NCBI RefSeq assembly: GCF_037975245.1 | Contig: NC_092571.1 | Coordinates: 855,501 to 919,500, forward strand | Reading direction: 5' to 3' | DNA length: 64,000 nt | Origin: Apostichopus japonicus | Lineage: Eukaryota; Echinodermata; Holothuroidea; Aspidochirotida; Stichopodidae | Shown here: positions 47,801 to 59,800 of the stretch, piece after piece | How the letters are laid out: every line of letters starts with the position of its first letter | Position numbering within the stretch: the first letter of the stretch is position 1 | Made by a program: the position numbers and the translations under genes | Notes under the pieces: model-generated | The model's database searches: none | What the model was told of the DNA's origin: nothing | Seen by the model: the letters and a program-made list of their open reading frames with translations, nothing else

Positions 47801-50800
47801 GGAAAAGTAATATCTCAGCTTCAGGAAACCTTGAATCATTGGAAAGTCTTAGAAGGAACCTTACAGGATTAGCAATTTCTCAGATGTTTGTTTAATTTGC
47901 ATATAAACCAGAGAATTGGGAAATGCCCCACAATCCTTGTCTTTTATTTCGTCAATTCAGTCTGTATTTTATATTTCCTTACTTTTATACTGTTTGTTTT
48001 TTGCATGTTGGTCGATGTTTAGTTTTTAATGTTGGTGTAATGTTTCTGTTTATGCTGTTACAATGCTAATACCTTGTTCCTTTTTAATTGATAGGAGAAA
48101 GTGTTCCAGTCACTAAGACTCCATTACCTAACCCACCTGCAACAGAAGGCGCTCCCGTCAGTTGCTATGATGTAGAGAATCACAAGAGACACACCTTGTT
48201 TGGAGGCACTCATGTCATTCAAACACGATCTTACGGACCAGAATCAGTCAAGGCAGTCATCATCAGAACAGGTGAGTACTATAACTATAAAAACAACAAG
48301 AGATAAGAACAGGTGAGTACTATAACTATAAAACCAACAAGAGATAAGAACAGGTGAGTACTATAACTATAAAACAACAAGAGATAAGAACAGGTGAGTA
48401 TGATAACTATAAAACAACAAGAGATAAGAACAGGTGAGTAAGATAACTATGAAACAACAAGAGATAAGAACAGGTGAGTACTATAACTATAAAACAACAA
48501 GAGATAAGAACAGGTGAGTACTATAACTATAAAACAACAAGAGATAAGAACAGGTGAGTATGATAACTATAAAACAACAAGAGATAAGAACAGGTGAGTA
48601 CTATAACTATGAAACAACAAGAGATAAGAACAGGTGAGTAAGATAACTATGAAACAACAAGAGATAAGAACAGGTGAGTACTATAACTATAAAACAACAA
48701 GAGATAAGAACAGGTGAGTACTATAACTATAAAACAACAAGAGATAAGAACAGCCGAGTACTATAAATATAAAACAACAAGAGATAAGAACAGGTGAGTA
48801 TGATAACTATAAAACAACAAGAGATAAGAACAGGTGAGTAAGATAACTATGAAACAACAAGAGATAAGAACAGGTGAGTACTATAACTATGAAACTACAA
48901 GAGTGTGGTTGGGCACTTAAGTCAGTATTAAAACAACATCAAAGTAGGTCAGTTCATTAACTCTAATGAAGTCAGCCAAATATATCCCTAGTTCAACTAT
49001 ACAACTGATGTCATGAGTAAAACCTCAGAAAAGGTCAGTTCCTTAACTATTTAACCAACATCATTAGTGAAGTCAGCCAAATATATCCCTATTACAACTA
49101 TATAACTGATGTCATGAGTATAACCTCACAAGAGGTCAGTTCTTTAACTATTAAACCAACATGATAAGAATAGTCAGTCATTTAGACACGTACTGCCTAC
49201 ATCTTATAAAACTGCTGACTGGTTGTTATGTTTAGACAATGAGATAAAAGCTCACTCACTTTGTAAAGGTCTGTCTGGTTTCTTAGTTAAATCAAACATT
49301 GACAGATATTGGAACACTTGTTTGGGGCAAAAACTTGTCATTTTTTGGAAATATATAAGTCTGCCTCTCGGCATATATTTTGATGAGATTGTGGTCATAA
49401 CTTATCAAGCTGTAACAGCAGACTTATTTCAATGTTACCTCAATGTTGTGTCTAATCATGCACATAAACCTATACCTGATGTATCTATAATGTCATCGTT
49501 TTCCAGGATTCCTTACCATGAAAGGAGAACTAGTGAGGTCAATTTTGTTCCCCAAGCCGGTGGGATTCAAATTTTACAGGGACTCGATGAAGTTCATTGG
49601 GTTGCTGGTAATTCTGGGTAAGATCAGCTTCCATTTTGATTCCATTAATTGAATTAGTTACATCAACAAGTGTACCAGCATCTCAGGCCATGCAATTATA
49701 ATATGAGCATGATATATAGATGTTGTTTTTATTGCATTAGTCCATTGTAATGTTTAACTCCTGATGAGAGTGTTAGTTTTCAGAATGACTTTCAGCCTAT
49801 AATGCTGTTATTGTGCATGTCTCAAGGCCCATCTAATTTGCATATCAAACTCTGGGCTGAAACTGGTATTTTCTTGAAGGATTAAACTTGAGTATATCTC
49901 TTGAGAAGTGTCCTAAGATCTCAATTTTAATATTGCAAGGCAATCAGTGTTGTTCGAGACAAACTTGTATACATTTCTATGGCATGTTTATAGAACCTCT
50001 TCACTAGCCATGTATTGTAGCTGTTTCAATTATTTGAAGGTGTCATTTCTGTATTTACCCATCACTATTTCAAACTTGTCTAGTATTGTCATCTGAACAT
50101 GGTACTACCAGTGTGAGGATGTTAACAACAGAACTTGCAAGAATAATTCTCATAACAGAGAGATGAGGATATGTATTTCTTGTTTAATACTTAACACTAC
50201 TCAAGACTAATGCACACATGTATTTGGTCATAACAGAGAGTTGAGACAAATCCAAAGGAATTAATTAATTGACACTTAACTATCTTACATGTGCTTACAT
50301 ACTACTTACTTACATACTACATTTCATATGCATTACAAATGCATTACATATGCATTGCATTACATATGCATTACATTATATATGCAAGACTAACCCACTC
50401 CCATATTTGATCATCAAGTTGTTCTTACTTTCCATTTCTTTAACAGCTCTTGCTGGAATTGCTTACTCGATTGCAACTCTCATCCATGTCAAGGTAGATA
50501 TTTTCAGTAGTTTGATGAAGTAAATTCAAGACTGATTACAATTAATATGGAAGTATTGTAAATGTTATCGTTAAAGAAGGCCAAGTATCATATAGTCTAA
50601 CAGTTGACTAATAAAATAATTTTTTGGAGGTTGGAGGAGGGGGAGGGGGAGGTGATAAGGAAAAGACAAACCTGTTGGTCTTTTAAACTAATCAATAGGA
50701 TGTAAATGAAAAGAATGCATGAATGGAAGAGTATTGACTGGTTACACTTCTGTTGCATGACTGCTGACACCTTTCACTGCTTCTTGCTGCAGGCTTGCAT

Positions 50801-53800
50801 TGATGACCTTGTCTACAAAGCTTTAGATATCATCACCATTGCAGTGCCCCCATCCTTACCCGCGGCCATGACAGTGGGTACAGTCTACGCCCAGAATCGG
50901 CTCAAGAAGCGAGGCATTTTCTGCATCAGTCCACAAAGGATTAATATCTGCGGCAAGCTCAAACTGATCTGCTTTGACAAGGTTGGTCTTCTACTTCCCT
51001 TAAGCTTCCTTCCATCTTTCCTGATCAAAGTAACTTGATCAAGTAACTTGATCAAGTGTTTTCTGTGATAAATATTTGACTAAAATTGATCAAGTTTTGT
51101 TGCTAACTTGCATTGTAATACATCAAATCTAGACCACTGTAAATCTCTTTGTTTCAGTTGCATGGGTTTTGATATAAGAATATGAATAGGGATGTTGGCT
51201 TTTGCTTGGTTTATGCACAGTTGTTAAGATTACATATATATAATACATAATTACATATATGATACTACAACCAATGAGTGTATACATACAAATTGAACAA
51301 TAAATAAGGGAAATATTGATATAATAATTGTAAATTTGAAGACACATTCCAAGGCTGCAATTAAATTTAAAAGGAATCTGTGGACAAAAATGTAACCTTC
51401 ATCATACTTCAACCAACCTGTCATTCATGTCAGACTTCTGCAATAGTCTATGGAACTGTTTTAGTTAACAGCAGCATTCATCTATACACTGTATCCTTAC
51501 ATTAATGTAACATAAACGATAGGGTTTTAGTAACAGCAGTATTCATGTATACACTGTGTCCCTTACATTAATGTAACATAAACGTTAGGGTTTTAGTATA
51601 ACAGCAGCATTCATCTGTACACTGTGTCCTAACATTAATGTAACATAAACATTAGGGTTTTATTAACAGCGGCATTCATCTATACACTGTGTCCCTTACA
51701 TTAATGTAACATAAACGATAGGGTTTTAGTAAAACAGCAGCATTCATCTATACACTGTGTCCTTACATTAATGTAACATAAACGTTAGGGTTTTATTAAC
51801 AGCGGCATTCATCTACACACTGTGTCCTTACATTAATGTAACATAAACGATAGGGTTTTAGTAACAGCCGCATTCATCTACACACTGTGTCCTAACATTA
51901 ATGTAACATAAACGTTAGGGTTTAAGTTAACAGCAGCATTCATCTATACACTGTGTCCCTTACATTAATGTAACATAATTGTTAGGGTTTTAGTCACAGC
52001 AGCATTCATCTATACACTGTGTCCTTACATTAATGTAACATAAACGTTAGGGTTTTAGTAACAGCACCATTCATCTATACACTGTGTCCTTACATTAATG
52101 TAACATAAACGTTAGGGTTTTAGTAACAGCACCATTCATCTATACACTGTGTCCTTACATTAATGTAACATAAACGTTAGGGTTTTAGTAACAGCAGCAT
52201 TCATCTATACACTGTGTCCTCACATTAATGTAACATAAACGTTAGGGTTTTAGTAACAGCAGCATTCATCTATACACTGTGTCCTCACATTAATGTAACA
52301 TAAACGTTAGGGTTTTAGTAACAGCAGCATTCATCTATACACTGTGTCCTCACATTAATGTAACATAAACGTTAGGGTTTTAGTAACAGCAGCATTCATC
52401 TATACTCTGTGTCCTCACATTAATGTAGCATAAACGTTAGGGTTTTAGTAACAGCACCATTCATCTATACACTGTTTCCTTACATTAATGTATCATAAAC
52501 GTTAGGGTTTTAGTAACAGCACCATTCATCTATACACTGTTTCCTTACATTAATGTATCATAAACGTTAGGGTTTTAGTAACAGCACCATTCATCTATAC
52601 ACTGTGTCCTGACATTAATGTAACATAAACGTTAGGGTTTTAGTAACAGCGGCATTCATCTATACACTGTGTCCTAACATTAATGTAACATAAACGTTAG
52701 GGTTTTAGTAACAGCGGCATTCATCTATACACTGTGTCCTAACATTAATGTAACATAAACGATAGGGTTTTAGTAACAGCAGTATTCATGTATACACTGT
52801 GTCCCTTACATTAATGTAACATAAACGTTAGGGTTTTAGTATAACAGCAGCATTCATCTGTACACTGTGTCCTAACATTAATGTAACATAAACATTAGGG
52901 TTTTATTAACAGCGGCATTCATCTATACACTGTGTCCCTTACATTAATGTAACATAAACGATAGGGTTTTAGTATAACAGCAGCATTCATCTATACACTG
53001 TGTCCTAACATTAATGTAACATAAACGTTAGGGTTTAAGTTAACAGCAGCATTCATCTATACACTGTGTCCCTTACATTAATGTAACATAATTGTTAGGG
53101 TTTTAGTCACAGCAGCATTCATCTATACACTGTGTCCTTACATTAATGTAACATAAACGATAGGGTTTTAGTAACAGCCGCATTCATCTATACACTGTGT
53201 CCTAACATTAATGTAACATAAACGTTAGGGTTTAAGTTAACAGCAGCATTCATCTATACACTGTGTCCCTTACATTAATGTAACATAATTGTTAGGGTTT
53301 TAGTCACAGCAGCATTCATCTATACACTGTGTCCTTACATTAATGTAACATAAACGTTAGGGTTTTAGTAACAGCAGCATTCATCTATACACTGTGTCCT
53401 TACATTAATGTAACATAAACGTTAGGGTTTTAGTAACAGCACCATTCATCTATACACTGTGTCCTTACATTAATGTAACATAAACGTTAGGGTTTTAGTA
53501 ACAGCAGCATTCATCTATACACTGTGTCCTCACATTAATGTAACATAAACGTTAGGGTTTTAGTAACAGCAGCATTCATCTATACTCTGTGTCCTAACAT
53601 TAATGTAACATAATTGTTAGGGTTTTAGTAACAGCACCATTCATCTATACACTGTTTCCTTACATTAATGTATCATAAACGTTAGGGTTTTAGTAACAGC
53701 ACCATTCATCTATACACTGTGTCCTTACATTAATGTAACATAAACGTTAGGGTTTTAGTAACAGCGGCATTCATCTATACACTGTGTCCTCACATTAATG

Positions 53801-56800
53801 TAACATAATTGTTAGGGTTTTAGTAACAGCAGCATTCATCTATACTCTGTGTCCTAACATTAATGTAACATAAACGTTAGGGTTTTAGTCACAGCACCAT
53901 TCATCTATACACTGTTTCCTTACATTAATGTCACATAAACGTTAGGGTTTTAGTAACAGCACCATTCATCTATACACTGTGTCCTTACATTAATGTAACA
54001 TAAACGTTAGGGTTTTAGTAACAGCGGCATTCATCTATACACTGTGTCCTTACATTAATGTAACATAAACGTTAGGGTTTTAGTAACAGCAGCATTCATC
54101 TATACACTGTGTCCTTACATTAATGTAACATAAACGTTAGGGTTTTAGTAACAGCGGCATTCATCTATACACTGTCCTTACATTAATGTAACATAAATGT
54201 AACATAAAAATATAAATTGTCAGTCTGTCATATGCCACCTAGATTAAAATATAGTCGGTTTTGTCGTATACTATCTGCATTTTCAGTAATTGTAATCAAA
54301 TTATTATTATTTAGTTATGGTTGGCATGAAAAAGACTCTGTTATTCCTTAATTTAATTATCAACTTCATCTAAAAACTAATTTAAATTGTTAAGCAAATC
54401 TTGCATTGACCAGGATTTTGTTGATCATGTTTCGTTTTAGACTGGTACCCTGACGGAAGATGGCTTGGATCTCTGGGGAGTCGTACCTCTTCAGGACTCG
54501 CACTTCCTTCCAGCAATTCAGAAACCATCTGAGCTCACCCACGGTCCCATTGTTGTTGCCATGGCAACATGCCATTCTCTTACTATCATCGATGGCAAAC
54601 TGTCTGGAGATCCTTTAGATTTGAAAATGTTTGAAGCAACAAATTGGGTAAGAACCATAACGCAGCTGGTACTGTTTCTACAGTCTTTCTCTGGTCATTT
54701 CAAAGCGATGTAAAGCTATATTACTTCACTAGTTGCTGTGTTGTCACAACAAATGTGTTTTACCTATATAAAGTTACCTCTATACCACATCAACTCTTGA
54801 CTTAACCCTGCAGTCTTTATCTAAAGTCTTCTTTGCATAGAAGCAGTAGGCTACAGTTTTCAATTTTTTTGGGCTCTTTGAGCGCTGTGGCTAGCCAAGA
54901 TGAGTTTAAGGGAAACTGACAGACCCCAACCTATCAGAATCATTGTGATGTGGGGGATAAGTAGTGGCTAGCCATGAGTTGTTTAGAAACCACAGAACCC
55001 ACCCTTTCAGAATGGTTGTGCAGTGAGGGACAAGAAACAGCTAGTCATGATGGGTTGTTTACAACCCACCCTATCAGAATCATTGTGCAGTGGGGTGAAG
55101 TAGTGGCTAGCCATGATGAGTTGTTCAGATCCCACCCTTCCAGAATGGTTGTGCAGTGAGGGACAAGAAGCAGCTAGCCATGATGGGTTGTTTAGAACTG
55201 ACAGAACCTACTGTATCAAAATCAATTCACTAGACATGGATGATTTAAAGTTTTGTTCTAAATAGTTTTTGTTTTTTTCTCTTCTAAGATTTTGGAGGAG
55301 CCGGGCATTGAAAGCAATGAACTTGACACGATAGCACCGACAGTTGTAAGACCTCACAGCAACGAAACCTTTTATCCAAATGGAAACAGTGAATTGGTAA
55401 GCAGTTCCTTTAATAAATAATTGTATGTTTGAATCGTTCAACATATTACATGAATTGAGAGGCCTCACTACTTACTGTTTTGTTTTATTTTTTTATCAGT
55501 ATTCTCAGAAGTATACAATTTGTTTAATCTTAAAACAGTTGACATTTTAGTTGACCTCTCTAATCATGCTCGTAGCATTTAGCACAAACTTTAAGTGGTA
55601 GTTTGTTGCATCAATGTCACATAACACATTAAAACACTGGACAAAGAAAATAGGACTTCTAGATGCAACAAAGTAGTGTATTGAAATTGTTTGAAATAAA
55701 TTTCTGTGCTGGATGAAACAGATTATGACTGACTATCTTGGACCTACATAGGTCGCTAAGCTATATTGAGAGTTATCCAATGACAGTCTATATGTTGTGG
55801 CCTGGTCAAGGTGATATTAAGTTACCCTAGCAACACGAAATGCAACTTAAAAGTCAGTCCATTGGTATTTTCTATTGAGGCCTGTTATTTCATTGTTATT
55901 CAATCTCAGCTATAAAGCCACAATGGTAATGCATTAATATATCTTAACTGCAGCTTTGAGTGAAAATTTAATATTTTTCCTGTTTTGATGATATAGATAT
56001 TTCAGATTATTGCATGACATGGTTTTGAGTTTTACCAAGGAAATGATCAACCAGCATTTCATACCTAACCAGGACAGATATTCTCCTTTCAGAACCCATA
56101 TGAAATTGGAATTGTCCGGCAGTTCCCATTTTCATCAGCTTTACAGCGAATGAGTGTGGTGACCAGAACATTGGATGCTAAGCATATGGAAGTTTATGTT
56201 AAAGGATCACCTGAAATGATCACATCTCTGTGCAATAGTAATACAGGTAAGGTTAACACCATGAATTCCAGAAGAAAGAAAAATAGCTTTCAAGTTACCC
56301 GGTCTTGTTTTATTTGATGTAATGTACTTCATCGGCTTTCGTAAAGAAAGATGAAATATAAACAAACAGTTATGTGAGATATCACAGTTCTTATCTCAAT
56401 ACGTCTACTCTGTATTGAGTACAGCAGTAAAGCCTTGATTTGACAAGGGAGCATAAACAGTCTAAACAGTTTGGATTGCACCCTTTAAAAGTGGAATCCA
56501 CACAATATTTTGTGAAATTATACACATTTCATAGTTGTCCTGCCAGTGGGCAGTGGTCTTTCAGCTAAGTTCCTTTGTTATGATTGACTTTCTTTATGTT
56601 GCACTTAGTGATGAACAGTCCATCATGTTGCACCAAGTGGTGAATAATGCATCATGTTGCACTAAGTGATGAACAGTCCATCATGTTGCACCCAGTGATG
56701 AATAATGCATCATGTTGCACCAAGTGGTGAATAATGCATCATGTTGCACTGTGATGAATAATGCGTGATGGTATACTCAGTGATGAATAATGCATCATGT

Positions 56801-59800
56801 TGCACTCAGTGATGAATATGCATCATGTTGTACCAAGTAATGAATAATGCATCATGTTGCACTCAGTGATAAATAATGCATCACGTTGTACCAAGTGATG
56901 ACTATCATGTTGCACTAAGTGATGAATAATGCATCATGTTGCATTAAGTGATGAACAATGCATCATTTTGCAGTCAGTGATGCATCATGTTGTACCAAGT
57001 GATGAATAATCCATCATGTTGTACTCAGTGATGCATCATGTTGCATTAAGTGATGAATAATGCATCATGGCGCGTAGCGAACAGAAATTTTTGAATAAAG
57101 ATACTCCCTAGATCGCCGGAAATGACCCTTTCCGGGCCTGGCTAATTTGCAGATAAACGAAGAATAAATAGGTGTAATCGCCAAATTATACCAACAAAAT
57201 GTGACAAATGTCAATAGGTAGATGAGAGCGCAATAAAAAAGGCAATAATCGCGAATAAGTTAAAAGTGGTAAAGAGGTGAAAAGGGCGCCAGCAGTCCAT
57301 GTGAGTCCGTCAGGGGGGACATCCGCCCCCCCCCTGACTGTATGGACGCTCCGCCACTGGTTATATTAAAGTCATGTTCCCAGAATTCCTGGAGAGAATA
57401 TGGTCACCTGAGTTAGCAGACATGCCTTAAATAACTTCTACCTACAATACCTTGCAGTACCTGTCCTAAAGTGATACACCAAGCATCACAAGCTCATCAG
57501 TAGTACATCAGTAGCATAGCTGATCTAGTTTAATATATGTTCCAGGGAATACTATATCCATCAATGCATTGCAAAATGCTACTTAAAATGGTCAAATTGC
57601 TGTGCAAGTGCAAACATGTATAGCATCTTCTGTACACAGGAAACATTGTATGTTATGATGCTGTACAAAGTGTCTCAGTGTACTCTTTCAATAAGCAAGG
57701 GTAAAATTGTCCTCTGCTCTCAATAGAAGTTTATTCTCACAATATTGCAGGGCTTACATTGTGCTCTGCTCGCGATAGAAGTTTATTCTCACAATATTGC
57801 AGGGCGTACATTGTGCTCGCGATAGAAGTTTATTCTCACAGTATTGCAGGGCTTACATTGTGCTCTGCTCGCGATAGAAGTTTATTCTCACAGTATTGCA
57901 GGGCTTACATGGTCCTCTACTCTCAATTGAAGTTTATTCTTACAGTATTAAGAGCTATTTTTACTTCTTCTTACAGTTCCTTTAGACTTTCAACATGTTC
58001 TTCAAAGTTACACTGAGCAAGGATTCAGGGTGTTGGCCTTAGCCTGGAGACAGCTAGACCCCAAAGTATCATGGCACCATGTTCACAAAATACCAAGGTA
58101 CATTACTGTTTATATAAACAAGTTACAAAGGTACATTATATACTTAATATAGGGCAATAGGGTTATGTAAATGACCCAGTGCATCTTCATAACAACAAGG
58201 TACAATATTGCTATTTATATGGGGACAGTATGGTTAGGCAAATGTTCCAGTGCATCTTCATAGCAAATGGTACATCATTGAATTACATATGGGGGCAGTA
58301 GGGTTAGTCGATTTTCGTGGTGTCTCTGCATAGTGACAAGGTACATTATATACTTTATATATAAGGGCAGAAGGGTTAGGCAAATGTTCCAGTGCATCTT
58401 CATAGCAACAAGGTACATTATTGCTTGATATATGGGGACAGTATGGTTAGGCAAATGTTACAGTGCATCTTCATAGCAACAAGGTACATTATTGCTTGAT
58501 ATATGGGGACAGTATGGTTAGGCAAATGTTACAGTGCATCTTCATAGCAACAAGGTACATTATTGCTTTATATATGGGGACAGTATGGTTAGGCAAATGT
58601 TACAGTGCATCTTCATAGCAACAAGGTACATTATTGCTTTATATATGGGGACAGTATGGTTAGGCAAATGTTACAGTGCATCTTCATAGCAACAAGGTAC
58701 ATTATTGCTTTATATATGGGGACAGTATGGTTAGGCAAATGTTACAGTGCATCTTCATAGCAACAAGGTACATTATTGCTTTATATATGGGGACAGTATG
58801 GTTAGGCAAATGTTGCAGTGCATCTTCATAGCAACAAGGTACATTATTGCTTTATATATGGGGACAGTATGGTTAGGCAAATGTTGCAGTGCATCTTCAT
58901 AGCAACAAGGTACATTATTGCTTTATATATGGGGACAGTATGGTTAGGCAAATGTCCCAGTGCCTCTTCATAGTGGTAAGGTACCAGCTAGATATTTTAG
59001 TATAGCTGCATTCCAAACCAAAACTTTGTGAGATATTCAACTCCTATATTGTTTTTCTGCTCTCAGGGGGGACCTTGAAGCTAATCTAACATTCTTAGGT
59101 CTACTAGTGCTGCAAAATGCTTTGAAGAGCGCCACCACTCCTGTCATAGCTGAGCTCCACAACGCCAATATACGCACAGTAATGGTAACAGGTTAGTAGA
59201 AAGAGCATTTGAAAGTTAGTAAAAACCTTAGTCTTTTAATAGTCCTGACTTGATCCTTATTCCTTTCTCAACTTATTCCTTTATTTCAGTCCAGACTTAT
59301 TCCTTTATTCCAGTCAAGACCTGTTACTTTATTCCAGCCTAGTCATTTTACTTCTTTCCAGTCCTGACCTGTTACTTTATTCCAGTCCTGACCTGTTACT
59401 TTAGTCCAGTCCTGACCTGTAACTTTATTCCAGTCCTGACCTGTTACTTTAGTCCAGTCCAGACCTTTTACTTTATTCCAGTCCTGACCTGTTACTTTAG
59501 TCCAGTCCAGACCTGTTACTTTATTTGTCCTGACCTGTTACTTTAGTCCAGTCCAGGCCTGTTACTTTATTCCAGTCCAGACCTGTTCCTTTAGTCCAGT
59601 CCTGACCTGTTACTTTATTCCAGTCCAGACCTGTTCCTTTAGTCCAGACCTGTTACTTTAGTTCAGTCCAGACCTGTTACTTTATTCCAGTCCTGACCTG
59701 TTACTTTAGTCCAGTCCAGACCTGTTACTTTATTCCAGTCCTGACCTGTTACTTTAGTCCAGTCCAGACCTGTTACTTTATTCCAGTCCAGACCTGTTAC

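Noticed and set aside
48265-48905. CRISPR array
   Set aside because: Units are contiguous with no unique spacers and sit at an animal splice site.
51459-54205. Interstitial telomere
   Set aside because: Only one TTAGGG per 65-bp unit and no pure hexamer run; it is a minisatellite.
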